From Umbelopsis ramanniana AG (lineage: Eukaryota > Mucoromycota > Umbelopsidomycetes > Umbelopsidales > Umbelopsidaceae): a stretch of 64,000 nt of DNA. The number at the start of each line of letters is the position of its first letter. Within the stretch, counting starts at the first letter, position 1. Shown piece by piece: positions 24,201 to 35,532 of this stretch. Position numbers and translations under genes: made by a program. The notes under the pieces were generated by a model. That model was not told the origin of the DNA, did not search any database, and worked only from the letters and a program-made list of their open reading frames with translations. The stretch is taken from contig NW_026252091.1 of the NCBI RefSeq assembly GCF_025399195.1, positions 124,001 through 188,000 on the forward strand, read 5' to 3'.

Positions 24201-25877
24201 TTTTGACATCCAAGATATTGGCTAAAATAGACAGAACTGCTGGAGATTGAGAATATGTCGTCAACTCTCATCTCTATACATATTAGACATACCTTTTTCG
24301 TGCTCGCCTTCTTTAACAGGAACATCAATGAAATGAGCCCTACGGACCTGTATGGATAACCAAAAAACCGTTACAACTGCATTTGAGTCCACCTATTACA
24401 TGAATTGCTGTACATACCATAGCCAAGTCCAATCTTCGAAAAGCGTCACAAATACCGTCAACGTTGCTCTGATGCTGTTTGCTACGGAAGCAGGATAGAC
24501 CAGAGTCTGCAAGCTTTCTCAATCGATGAGTGGATCCCAATGACAAGACTTTGCCTTCGGATTTTTCTGTGTTTTCGACATTCTCGTCCTGTTGATTGTC
24601 CTGTCCGACAAGACCGTGTATGTCGGGATAATTCGTCTCTAAAAATGCAGTGTATGCTTTTAAGACGGCAAGCAGCGATACGATTTTGACATTTTGACTG
24701 TTCTTGGAATCCTCCACTTCTCCTTCACCTAATAGATCAGCAAAGTCCTCTTGGCGCAGTTTGATATGGGCAGATAACTGTCGGTTCCGTTTAGTGGCAA
24801 GTATTGGCAATTATGCAAAATAAAAGTACTTACGAATTGTCCATGAACAATGGCTACGCAATATGTAGTCAGACATTCCTCCTTTATAGCAATACAGAGC
24901 GGTCCTAGCATTTTATCTTTGCCTACATAAATGACATGCTCTGCATGACCCGCAAATGTCAAATGTGGTCCACCGACTATTCTATTGCTTCTAATCAACA
25001 CGAATGCTTACCTTCATCGTAGAACTCTTTTTCGTAAATGTTCTCATTCAGCTTTTCAACTAAGACATTGTCTTCCCAAAACCTCGGATCTGTCCATTCA
25101 TCTAGTGCATCCATCGAGACATGGCCCGAAACCATTTTCAAGGAGTCCATTAAGGCTGGCACCGGGATACCAGCGTCTTCTGTGATGTCCTCTACAACAC
25201 TTACTGGGGTTACATCCGAAGGGATATTTTCATTGTTCACGACGCCTTCGATGCTTTCGTCTTGGTCGCCCTTGTCGCTTCCATCTATATCGCTGTCGCC
25301 CTTGTCCTTTTCTATGCTGTTTAATTCACTAGAACGACGCCTGTCTTTAACTTTTATATCTTGGAAGATGAAACGTCTTGATTGTGCAGGAGATACTTTG
25401 GATTTTTGGAACAACTTGGCAAAGTCTTTCTTGGTCCCTGAGTGATCGTTGCTGATGATGCTACGCAATAACGAAGCACTGGGTGATCTCCGTATAAGAT
25501 GAGAGCCAGTATTGGCTTGCTCGTCCACTTTACGTTGAGCTTTGGTTGTATCCGGGATATCTAGGAGATCTTCCAAAATGCTGCTGCTGGTGCTTTTTGT
25601 GCTCGCCAACGCTTCCCGATGTTCAAAAGCAAGAATTGCTTGCATAGCCTCCGCTTTTGGTAAGATCACATTGGACTCCACACATTCTGATAATGGTCTT
25701 TCAGCGCTTTCGATATGTAAGTCTTGTTTAAGAAGTGTGCTATTGATGTCGTTGGGAGTATGCTGTGAACCATAGCGCAGATTAAGTTTTGTTTCCGATA
25801 GTACCGATAAATAATAAGTATTTTACCTGCAAAGTAGATGTACTATCCTGAAGCAAACTGTTTCTGAATTCCGCCAT
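21270..25877 (-). CDS. Rho guanine nucleotide exchange factor (DH-PH)
   Basis: It activates Rho-type GTPases in polarity or wall signalling. The ATG at 25877 gives MAEFRNSLLQDSTSTLQ. The N-terminal third is Ser/Asp-rich and then carries a conserved-looking block (DPRFWEDNVLVEKLNENIYE and MLGPLCIAIKEE) that I cannot name. The DH domain starts near 24052 with RSWVIQELVESEKKYLKSL (CR1), continues with EVNVIFGNIAEIYQRHATL, and has CR3 near 23460-23395: ISSLLIEPVQRIPRYTLLI. A PH-like domain lies at about 23045-22460 (VLRFVTLILFNDILVVVKR). The tail contains PPPPRP and a basic Ser-rich end. More than ten introns. Which Rho GTPase it serves is not shown. Confidence 0.88.
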
Positions 25878-26214
25878 TGTTGTTACTACTGCAATATCTG
25901 CTTCTAATTGTGCGTCGTCGGGAACAAGTCACAATGATATTGTGGAATGAAATAAAGTCTATGACGAAGATGGTAAAAGAAACACTGATAGCAAGTGATG
26001 CAAAGGGCTGATAGAAAAAAAAATCTCCCGCACATCATCAATTGGCCTTAGGCGTGGCTATATGAAATGAACCAGTGGCCAAGGCAAAATGCGGTTGCTT
26101 TGTCAATTAACTAAGTGAGACCCTCACTGTCACTACGCTGTATTCCGTATGTAAAGAAACTACCTATTTTTCTGCCCTGTCTTTTTTTTTGTTGCTGCTG
26201 AATATGTGCACTAT
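25878..26214. other. Spacer between AAR2 end and RhoGEF start
   Basis: The spacer carries T- and A-rich runs, including one near 26180. It must hold the AAR2 3' end and the RhoGEF promoter. No other feature is seen. Confidence 0.4.
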
Positions 26215-27795
26215 TTACAACTCTACAATCGTTGGCGCAAATTCGCCTTCTTCGTCTTCATCATCCTCGCTATCATCATGAATTTCTCTGTCGCTACTCC
26301 TACGGCGGTGGTCTTTCAAAGAAGCTGGTAGACCGGGTATTTCCCAATGAAATTTCTCCTGCAGCTTCTGATGGAATGCCACAAATTTTTGTCGTAGTTT
26401 CTCGTTCGATCCTGGGATGTTACGTGAAAATGTCTAACATGGTTGAAATAGTTAAAGCCATCAGTCTGAATAACTCCTTAATCTCATTTAAACTCCTTGA
26501 TTCGCCTACCTTCAACTGTTGTGATAAAAAGTGGTTTTCCGATAGTATATCATAGAAAAAATCTTGAGGACATTCATTCATCTGCTTGGTGAGTACATCT
26601 GTAATGCAACATAGTAACGGTGTTAAATGAGAGCGTAACAAACAACATAAACCTTGGACGAAATGTTTACCCAAAAAGTCGCTAAAGAGCTGTGGTGATT
26701 CATCCACTAATTCCTGGCAAGAGCAAAGTAGCTGAACAATCTTCTTCCATTGATTGAAAGATGTGAAGTTTTGGCCCAGCAATGTGGCGACAAATGCTAG
26801 CTGAAGTTCTCCGAGAAGATTATGATAATCTTTTTTCCATATATGAATAGATATACATGGTTAGGCACACTACATCTGCGTTGAGTTGGAATATGCTCTA
26901 GGCATTACCTGAATTGTATACTTCTCGTAGCAATTCCTTTGTCAGCCAGGTTTTGTCCATACTCCACTTTGTTATTTCCGAGCCCGAGGCACCGGGTGGG
27001 AAAGATTGCCGTGGATCAAATGCTGTAAACTCTACACCTTCCTCCTTTTCAACCACCTCCCTTCCCATTCTTCTATCCATTTCTTCCAGCAAGCTGGGCA
27101 ACGAGTCATTGTTTCGAGAAGGCAGGTGTGAGATTATGCCATTGTTTGGAAATATTCGATGTAGCAGTGATTTGGTGATATAGTTGGTGAGCGCCATCCA
27201 TCGTTGCCAATTAGTGGGCGGTGCCAAAGGATAAGGACCCAGGTTATTATCGAATGATTTGATATCTGAGGCTAATGAGTATATGAACAAAAGTATTACA
27301 GAGCAGAAATGCACATACCACCCTTATATCTTTCGGCTTGCTCTGTATCCATTTCGCTCTCATCCAATAGATCTTCCGTTTCGTTGCTCCATTTTCTGAC
27401 CAGGACCTTTTTGTGTGAAATATGCCTCACAGTTAGAATAGACTGGAAACCCTCAATGGTGTCATGTATAAGACTCATTTAACAATACCTCTCCAGCTTC
27501 GAAAAATCGGAAAAACCCAGTTCGCATACCGGGAATACCTTCTTTACTTGTTGAGCTATCATGGCTTTGGTTAGCCAAGGGTGGAAACGTATTATTTTGA
27601 AATGAACTACAAAGATCGCCGAACGTACCTGTAAAACACAAAATGGAGTCCCGGTGGAATGAGTTTCACGCCTTTAAACAGTGGACCAGTCGACCAAGCA
27701 TTGTAGTCAATGCCGAATTCCAAGTTTTCCGGGGGATCAAGAAATAATAAAATGGCGCCTTTGTCGAATAAGACGTTGGCTGTTTCTTGATCCAT
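26215..27795 (-). CDS. AAR2: AAR2, U5 snRNP assembly factor
   Basis: AAR2 holds Prp8 in cytoplasmic U5 snRNP precursors before Brr2 replaces it. The N-terminus, from the ATG at 27795, has the hallmark block: AILLFLDPPENLEFGIDYNA, then STGPLFKGVKLIPPGLHFVFY. Later exons carry DNNLGPYPLAPPTNWQRW and a helical C-terminal domain (CPQDFFYDILSENHFLSQQL). The final intron uses a TTAG acceptor, so the last exon reads FSRNIPGSNEKLRQKFVAFH and QEKFHWEIP, matching the end of the human protein. An acidic tail ends in PTIVEL at 26215. Single-copy housekeeping gene. Confidence 0.93.
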
Positions 27796-28096
27796 TGCAA
27801 GTCGAAGTTTTGTTCGCGACGCTTTTGTCGAACTGGTAAATTTATTGTTTCGGAGCTGTTACAAACCCTCCCCCTTCCATCACGCAGTCTCCACGCTAAA
27901 ACTCGCATTAATGAGTAGCATCACTCTGACGATATGAAAGGACTAAGGTTTGAGCTGTAGTCAATAGGGTTTCATTAGTTTGCATAATCAGTTTTTTTTA
28001 TTTCTTTTGGCATCTGCTATATTGTAAAGCTTGCTTGCTTGCAATGCTTGTTTTCACCGCAAATAACTATTAACAAATCTATTCCCGACAACATCA
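27796..28096. other. Spacer between Exo70 end and AAR2 start
   Basis: About 300 bases with T-rich runs near 27990-28010. It holds the Exo70 3' end on the near side and the AAR2 promoter region. An overlapping minus-strand frame of 80 codons is not supported by any family. Confidence 0.4.
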
Positions 28097-30638
28097 TCAA
28101 GCGGTTGGCTCAAAGAGCTGATTAAGCATTCTATCAAGCTGATCCTTGTCCCAGCGAATATATTTGGATGGGTTTTTAGCAAAATCGGTTGTTTGATATC
28201 TATAGTGAAGGAAACGATTAGACAACGACAAACACGATGGACAGCTGCAGTGTAGATACATACTTCTCGACAAATCGACTATACATGGGAAGAAGGACGT
28301 TTTTAATGTCCTTAATGATAGCATGGCGAAGTTCGCTATCAGGGATAGCGTAAGTTTTCTGTGTTCGCAATGTCTCCTCAAATGCTAGGTTGAAGTTCTT
28401 TGAAAGCAAATGGAGGGTGAGGAAAGAAGTCATACTGCTGATAGTCACCTCATACCATTTATGCTTACCCTAAACTTGTCTTTGATCTGTTGCCTTTCAT
28501 TGTTTCCGAGCGACTGTCGAATGGCCCCACCTCGTACATATGTGACGTCCATCAAATTCTCAATACAAGGCTTCCAGGTTTCCTGATAAGCGTCCATCTG
28601 TCGTCGAACCATTTTGCCATACCGCGCTTCTCGTCCTTCATCGAACACAGCATTGAGCGGTGGCGATCTAATTTGCCGCAGTACGTGGTTAAAGTTATTG
28701 AGCAAGAATATGATGGCAAGAGCTGGTTTTCGGTATGCCTTGGATTTGTTTTGTAGTGTGGTATTGAGTTGATCGACGGCCTCTACAAATAAGTTTTTCA
28801 ACAGAACGCGTCCGTCGGCGTTTGGCTTTAAGGAGAGCGGTTGCTGCTCAGCAACACTTGAGACTGGATTATTCCAGCCTTCCTTACCCAGTATTGTTAG
28901 AATCGGTTCCACAATATCGTGCCATGCCCATAGACGTTTCAGATGGCTCAGGGTCTGTATAAACCGTATTAGCTTGTACTTCTACGCCGTTCAAATCCCA
29001 TACAGATACACGTACATTACTGGTGAGCTCATGAACAGTACCGTCATTGCTAAGGTTGGGATTTGCTGCATCCTTGCGGCCTTTGACATCTTCCATGAAC
29101 TCATATATGCTTCTAAGAGCTGTACCTCGGAAAGCTGTCATCAGTTCCAATATGGTATCCATTTCTTTTCGTGGCATAATTTTGTCCAATGTCGAAAAGC
29201 ATTCATTTTCAAACCTCTCCAGTATATCAAATATGATGAATACATCTTGATATGAACTTCGTTTGACTTGAGCATTGATCGCTCTACCAGCAGTGATAAA
29301 ATCGGTAAGCGCCGGCGCCAGGGCGCCTTTCAAAGCGGTGGTTCGTTGTACTGGGTTGGCTAGTAGACTAGTAGCCAAATCATGCTCGAACTATTTTCCG
29401 ACAGGCAAATATTAGTTTTTTGACAGTTTGCCTGGTGTATGGTTCCATTTTACTTACCGAAAACATCTTGGTTAGGCATGTCATATATTTTAAGAACTCG
29501 GCGGTACCCCTATCATAGACACCGCTATGCTGTCTATCGGCCGACGCTGCAGTTTGCGATAATGCATGCATTGACTTGGAGAGGTAAGTGGATCGAATTT
29601 CTATATACGGCTTTGTAAAATCTACGACATAGCCAAGCTCGGTTTCCGACGACGAAAGGTAAGTTGATAACTGTGACAGCCGCTTAACGTTGGCACTGTC
29701 CATCGCAGGGGGTTCGCCTTTTGGTAACCAATTATCTCTGTCATTAAATCAAGCTAACGTAAAGAAGGTAGGCAGTCATCGCACCCACCTGAGTCCAACA
29801 TTTTCGCGTCTATGGGTATACTGGATGTCGATAGCCATTTTCTGAATAGCGTTTCCATGTGCAACATTCCTGCTTTCAACAATTGTTTCTAGAAATACTT
29901 TGTTAACCTCCTTCCGTAACACCCTAGTGTACGCTTGGCACACTTACCATATGATTTATAACTCGATCAGTTGCTCTCAGCTTGGAATTTACCAAAATCT
30001 CAAGCGCATCTTTCAGTCTGGCTAATGATTGAAGATACGGAAGCGTGTTGTTCTCGTCGGGCCTGTTATCAGGGAAACAGTTAAGCATGGATGATGACTA
30101 TGTGATGCTTCGCATGGCAATATTCTCACCCTTTCAAGATCAATGCTTCCTCTTTGCTAGGAAGATCCATGCACTTCACGATGGAATCTGTGGACTTCAA
30201 TGTCGCTTCTATGTCTACAGGTGTAATCATAATCATCAGCACGAGGTCCGATATGCAACAGAAAACTTGATTTACACATACTATCGGCCAAATGAGTGAG
30301 GTTCTGAGTTGATCGATGGATAGGTAAAATAGACGCTTCTAGTTTCATAAGCCGTCCGTCGAATGAGTCCAACATCCCGGTCTACAATAAGATTAAGTTA
30401 ATGCTTCTTATTTTGTTAACGCGGTGTAAAAACTTTGATAGTCAGTACCATGCGCTTAGTCAAATCTTCCATCTTCTGAAGATTGCCTTTCATATACTCG
30501 AGGTCGGCTTCGTCCTCTAGCAATCTAGCTTGATTGCCGTTCCTCACATTTGGATTAGAACTGAAAGGAATGAAGTGAATATACGATGGTTTCCGAGCAG
30601 TGGTAGCATGGAGTCATCACTGACCTGAATGAGTTCAT
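28097..30638 (-). CDS. EXO70: Exo70 exocyst subunit
   Basis: Exo70 is a rod-shaped exocyst subunit that binds PI(4,5)P2 and Rho GTPases and tethers secretory vesicles at growth sites. A tiny first exon (ATG at 30638, MNSFS) joins to NPVRN-like sequence and LEDEADLEYMKGNLQKMEDL, the N-terminal coiled segment. The body is alpha-helical over about nine exons, with KRSSYQDVFIIFDILERFEN and AIIFLLNNFNHVLRQIRS in the middle. The C-terminal signature is complete: LLPMYSRFVEKY, then YQTTDFAKNPSKYIRWDKDQ and LFEPTA at the stop. The final Pfam Exo70 block and overall length fit the family. Confidence 0.93.
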
Positions 30639-30878
30639 TGGTCCCAATATGCAGGTGGACAGCAAACACCGAATTTCAGGCCACGCTGCCAAACTTCAAT
30701 TAATATTTCCCTTGGTAATTTTTTGCAACTTAAGACTTCTCCACTTCATTTTATATATATTACAGTAATATACAGGCTACTTCCACACAACCTCAGTGCT
30801 AAAAGTATATATGCATTTTGTTGAAGTTAAAACTTCAATGTGGCATGATCGATTATTCTAGGTACTTCACCGCTTCGA

Positions 30879-31907
30879 TTATCCACCACCATCCATTCTT
30901 CTGAATTCGTTCACCATATAAGTATTCAGCTCCACGCGTACATCTTTGTCGGATTTCGGTATAACATCTCTAAGTGATCCAAATATCGATTTGGTGCTCT
31001 CTGCTCGATGATCCACTTGTTGGTCTCTATGGGCACCTTTTTCCGCGATGTTTTGCTGGAGGAATGTCTTCTTCGGCAAGAAGATGGTGGCCTCTCGCAG
31101 CGCCGTGCCTACTGCAAGTCTAGCACCAATGACGACACCTATTGTTAAGCCAACTCCAGCTGGGATGCTGGTCCCAATATTTGGCACAAGCCCCATTAAT
31201 CCTATGGCAGTATATTTTCCAATTTCAGCGCCGATGGTCAGCCTGAGAGCAATTTGTAGCCAGTAGCCTGTCTTCATCACCTTGAGTGCTGCCATGGCCG
31301 CTTCATCAATGATTTTGTAAGCCGTGTCATGGTCACCGGTTTTCGCACACGCTGTGATGACCGCTTTGTACATGTCCAGGTCAGGTAGGATTCCTACCTT
31401 TTTAGCTTGATTGAAAGCTGAAAGAGTGGTTGGCAGATCGCCCCAGTTAGCTAGAAGAGAGAGGTAGGCGGCGTAGGCTGGTGCCTTGATTCTTTCACTC
31501 GGTACTTGAGCGATTATCTTGTTCTGCGCTAATTGAATGATTGTGGATCTATCGTACGTTTCAGCCCCCGGTCGTTGATCGAGTGACAGGATATATGCGT
31601 CTAATGGGCTTGAATTCGGTTTTACTTGGTGCTCCTCTGTCAAGTACTCTGCAGTCGTTGTTTGGCCAGCGACACGAGAACATGCTTGTAAGATTTGCAC
31701 AAGCATGCGCTGTGATGGCCTGGGCACTTCACGAAATATTTTATCGATAGCTACTCCTAGTTGATTTGGGTTATGGCAGTCATCAAGCATCTTGCGCCAG
31801 GATTGTATTTCAGTAACAAAATTTCGTCGAGCGATAATATCGCAGCGTCTTGTGGTCAGGAGAATATGGCATGGCTTTCTGGCGATGGTCTGCCATCGTC
31901 CGAACAT
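30879..31907 (-). CDS. PPR-like mitochondrial protein with hydrophobic Gly-rich segment
   Basis: Single exon of 342 aa. The N-terminal 30 residues have many Arg and no acids (ARKPCHILLTTRRCDIIARR), as in a mitochondrial presequence. Residues 142-203 contain pentatricopeptide-like helical pairs: APAYAAYLSLLANWGDLPTT and MYKAVITACAKTGDHDTAYK. Only about two repeats are clear. Residues 230-270 form an unusual hydrophobic, glycine-rich stretch (GLMGLVPNIGTSIPAGVGLT) that could span a membrane. The C-terminus is charged. It may act in mitochondrial RNA metabolism, but this is only the usual role of PPR proteins. Being intronless is unusual beside its multi-exon neighbours. Confidence 0.75.
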   Translation of the reverse strand: MFGRWQTIARKPCHILLTTRRCDIIARRNFVTEIQSWRKMLDDCHNPNQLGVAIDKIFREVPRPSQRMLVQILQACSRVAGQTTTAEYLTEEHQVKPNSSPLDAYILSLDQRPGAETYDRSTIIQLAQNKIIAQVPSERIKAPAYAAYLSLLANWGDLPTTLSAFNQAKKVGILPDLDMYKAVITACAKTGDHDTAYKIIDEAAMAALKVMKTGYWLQIALRLTIGAEIGKYTAIGLMGLVPNIGTSIPAGVGLTIGVVIGARLAVGTALREATIFLPKKTFLQQNIAEKGAHRDQQVDHRAESTKSIFGSLRDVIPKSDKDVRVELNTYMVNEFRRMDGGG

Positions 31908-32404
31908 TGACAGTTATGCTTATAAAATAACGTTGATAATCGGTTTTGTCTTACTAAGTTTGAGCAATTGAGCTTTAAAGTTGTAGTAAGACGATTGTGC
32001 AATATGGCCACACAATTGAATGAAACCGGCTCACTGAAGTCTCTCGTTACAAAATTTCAGTGCTTGCTTACAACTTGGTGGTCGGAGATTTATTTATTTT
32101 TCATCGTGAGCGACAAATTTGTTAGCTTCATACAATAGGGCAGGGGTGGCGTTTACCTCCAATTATTCATGATAGTAGCTGTAATAGTCGGGTACCAAAT
32201 TGTATTGCTCACTTCCACCTCCCATAGTAAAACTGACCAAGGTCTTTGTGTTCTGAAAGACTTTTGATCGGTTTAGCACTTGGAAGCATTGAGAAGCTTG
32301 AAGAATTTAAAGCCAGTCACCCGAAGGCAACGAAAAAAACAATCCCAAAAAAAAATTATTTCGAGAGCTTTCCTTTAGAGCCAAATTACCAGAGGAATTA
32401 CAAC
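31908..32404. promoter_or_regulatory. Divergent intergenic region between PPR-like gene and TIM17
   Basis: About 500 bases between divergent nuclear genes for mitochondrial proteins. Runs of A occur at 32335-32360 close to the TIM17 start. A plus-strand frame at 32246-32461 reads through the TIM17 start in another frame and is not supported. No named element is recognised. Confidence 0.45.
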
Positions 32405-33107
32405 ATGCCACACGCTGCACAAGACCATTCCAGAGATCCATGGTATGCCACCTCCTTATAATTGCGTCCAACCGTTTGGAAATCATACTAACGAGTCAAT
32501 ATTTAAATCACTACCAGCCCATGGGTAATTTTGAACGATTTGGGTGGTGCTTTCGTCATGGGTGCCGTCGGTGGTGGTATCTGGCACTCTGTTAAAGGAG
32601 CAAAGAACTCTCCTAGGGTAAGTTTTTCGAATACAAATGTTGTGAGGATATATTGCATCGAGCACCATGGTCTAAACATGTCTTGAAACTCGTCAACAGC
32701 ACGAACGTATGATTGGAGCTGTCACTGCCATGAAAGCTCGCGCACCTGTGTTGGGTGGTAACTTCGCAGTCTGGGGTGGTCTGTTCTCCACATTTGACTG
32801 TGCACTCAAGGGTGTCAGACAAAAGGAAGATCCATGGAACTCAATCTTGTCTGGTGCTATCACTGGCGGTGTTCTGGCAGCTCGCGGTGGTGCAAAGGCA
32901 GCAACTGTCTCTGCCGTAGTTGGTGGAAGTCTTCTCGCTTTGATTGAGGGTATTGGTATTGCAATCACCAGAATGACTGCTGACCAAAGCAGACCTGTCA
33001 TGCCTCAGGTATGTGAACAATTTTTTCCATTTGTTTTTGAGTGGGCGGTTTGGCAATAGCAGCCCCACCTTAGCTCTCATTCTCACCATTTCATTCTCTA
33101 GATCTAG
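32405..33107 (+). CDS. TIM17: Tim17, TIM23 presequence translocase core subunit
   Basis: Tim17 is a core channel component of the mitochondrial inner-membrane import complex. Exon 1 gives [12 protein letters not shown], and the splice creates the typical CPW: C joined to [20 protein letters not shown]. The four-helix Tim17/22/23 domain is complete, with the GxxxG-type runs [48 protein letters not shown] and [17 protein letters not shown]. It ends in [12 protein letters not shown]. The final exon is uncertain: the best splice (acceptor ending at 33101) gives just one more residue and a stop at 33105-33107. Confidence 0.93.
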
Positions 33108-33530
33108 ACGAACTGAACGCGGTATCAAGACCACCATATTATTCCAACTACATCTTACATCAAATTTAAAAAAAAACCTCATCCCCCAACATAGAAGCTG
33201 TATTATCAATTTACATGCAGCAAATGGTGTATATACTCCTTTGACCTTCCCCGAAATCTCCATCTGTGTGTTACGTTTTTTAACTACTATAGCAACTGAT
33301 TTTTTCCTATCACACCATGTCCCTTTCTATTTTCCTTCCAAACCAAAACTAAAAGAAATTAGGCATTCCTTCTGGATTGTGTGTTATATTGAAAGGGCTA
33401 CTTTGTTCTTGAACAATGAATGGGGTGATTTAAGTGATACAGTATGGCTACATTTGGGTTCACATCTGTCATAGGACTATACAACGATAGAGATAAAAGA
33501 ATGGAAAGAGTAATTAAATGAAGGGGGAGG
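33108..33530. other. Convergent intergenic region after TIM17 and the LRR gene
   Basis: About 420 bases between converging genes, expected to hold both 3' untranslated regions and polyadenylation signals. Short open frames on both strands are not supported by any family. Confidence 0.4.
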
Positions 33531-35025
33531 CTAATGTACTGGTCCCATTAAGCTTCTAGCTGAGGAAGGAGGGGCATTTGTTTTGTTTTCTAGAACACTG
33601 GTTGGGATGCGGCAATTTAGACTTTGTCGTCCGTTATCAACAGTCTGCCTTGATGTCATAGTAGGTGACAGATCTTGAGATGGTTGGCGTTTTCGTAAAT
33701 GTGAAATAGACCGCCATATCGTTTTTCGGCTTGGTGGTACAGTAACCGCAACTCTCGTCGCTGCAGGGTTATCTTGCTTAGTTTCATTTGAAAAGTCCAT
33801 GCTGAATGAAGAGTTGAAATAGTTGGATAGATAGTCTTGTTTGTCGTCCAATGAACCAATGATATTCAGTGGTTTGATTGTTTGTGGAGCTTCTGAAAAC
33901 ATTGTTAAGATCCTACTTGATTCACCTCGCCAGTGTTCAGTGCAAAGTCTGTATTCTAATGAAAGGATTTGACCTTCTCCACGATCCGTTTGCATTCCTC
34001 GCGTGACATAGGATTCATAGTATGGCCCTTTGCAGAAGGAACAGGCTCGGTAGGATACAATGTAGGATATCAATTTTGGTGGAGTAGTCGGTGGGATCGC
34101 AACATTTTTGCGAACAATAATTCTTGCGCAGATCTCTCTCAAGGTCATTGGGAAGTTAAACGAAGTTGGAATGACTTTGCGAATGATGGGACATCCGTCT
34201 GTTTGTAATTTTTGTAAATCAGCTAGCCTCGATATCTCAACTGGAAGTACCGTAATCGGATTCCCACTGATGTTTAAATGTACTAAATGAACGAGGCTGC
34301 TCAAGTCTCCAGGAAGCTGCCCAATCAGGTTGTAATCTAATAGCAATGAGTCCAACTTAGTTAGTTTGGTTACGCATGCAGGCACTTCAGTCATCCGGTT
34401 CTGGGACAGGCAAAGTTCTCGCAGGTTGCAGAGACCGCCAACCGTAGCTGGAAGGGTTTCTAATAAATTCTGGCCAAGATCCAACGTTTCCAATCTTTTC
34501 AACTGGCCAATTTCGGGCGGAAGGGTCCGGAGGTGAGCCATATTACTAAAGTAAAAAATGAACCATATCAGTGCCTTGAATGCTACTACACAATGTAGCA
34601 AGGTCTATTCTGCCTCCTTACATTTTCATATGCGTTATATTTGCATACAACCTAATGGCAGGTAGGATTTTCAAGCCAGGTATATCAACGATTTTCACTC
34701 TTTTTTTATCGTCAGCATCTACAATCTGTGCAAGACTGACTTTTTTCCAGTTTTCTGGCTTTGTTTGTTGGAAATCTGTTGATGATGTGACGCTATAGGT
34801 GCATGGTGAGCGGCAATTCGTCTCGTAATCATACTGTTCGTCTTCGTCAAGCCTATTGGAAGACTGCGTGCTGAGCGCTTCCAAAGAATCGAAGTTGGGA
34901 TAAATCAGCTTACCGACAGTCGAATGTACGGCGTGGTCGGGCGGCGCGCTTTGATCAGATGATTCGTCGAGAATCAGCGCAACTTTGACAGAACCATTTT
35001 TTTCCTTGCTAGCAAGCTGACCCAT
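33531..35025 (-). CDS. Leucine-rich repeat protein with Cys-containing C-terminal block (LRRC58-like)
   Basis: Two exons. The N-terminus MGQLASKEK fits an N-myristoylation signal (Gly2, Ser6), suggesting membrane anchoring. After an acidic, disordered region of about 120 residues come five to six LRRs of the x-x-L-P-x-x-I/L type, for example LRTLPPEIGQLKRLETLDLG, LRELCLSQNRMTEVP and LVHLNISGNPITVLP. Beyond them lies ACSFCKGPYYESYV and YRLCTEHW, resembling the conserved C-terminal block of LRRC58 and its fungal relatives. The last 120 residues are Ser/Arg-rich. It may be an adaptor; the partner is unknown. The start ATG at 35025 is chosen because it creates the myristoylation motif. Confidence 0.8.
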
Positions 35026-35532
35026 TGCAGCAGCGAGATTAAAGCAAAGCACTTATATCGATTAACCGATAAAAAAGCTATTCTAGAGAAGAAGAGAGCA
35101 GCAGTAATACCCAATGTGATGATGAAGCAATAAATAAATTTTTATTGCCCCTCATTTCAGCCCCTCTTTTTGTTTATCACTTGTTTCTCCCGGTGTCATT
35201 ACCCGTACTACTTTGAGCAGTTTACTTCTATGAGAAATTCATGGTCGAAATTAAAATTTATGGTCTATTGCTTATCCATTATTGTGCATTTATATACTAG
35301 TTGTGATCGCAAAGATCAAGCTCAAGGAAATTGAATTGTCTGGTCGGCCACAGCCTCATGTTTTGGTATGCGAACCAGGTGCACATCGATTTTGTTGGTG
35401 TCTTGGTCTTTACCAAACGGCCCCGCCACATTAAGAACGTAAAACTCGAATAAAAAAGCAAGAAAAAACTGGTGCGTTGGATACCTAACTCTCCCTGTAT
35501 GATAAACGAGGTCTGCTCTATTCGGACGATAA
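35026..35532. other. Spacer with A/T-rich sequence between NAT8-like and LRR genes
   Basis: About 500 bases between two minus-strand genes. A minus-strand frame at 35322-35564 overlaps the end of the acetyltransferase gene in another frame and could be an alternative last exon, but it resembles no family. The LRR gene promoter must lie near 35030-35200. Confidence 0.35.

Noticed and set aside
32246-32461. 71-codon plus-strand frame over the TIM17 start
   Set aside because: The spliced TIM17 first exon, [12 protein letters not shown] joined to CPW, explains this sequence; the longer frame includes A-rich upstream DNA.
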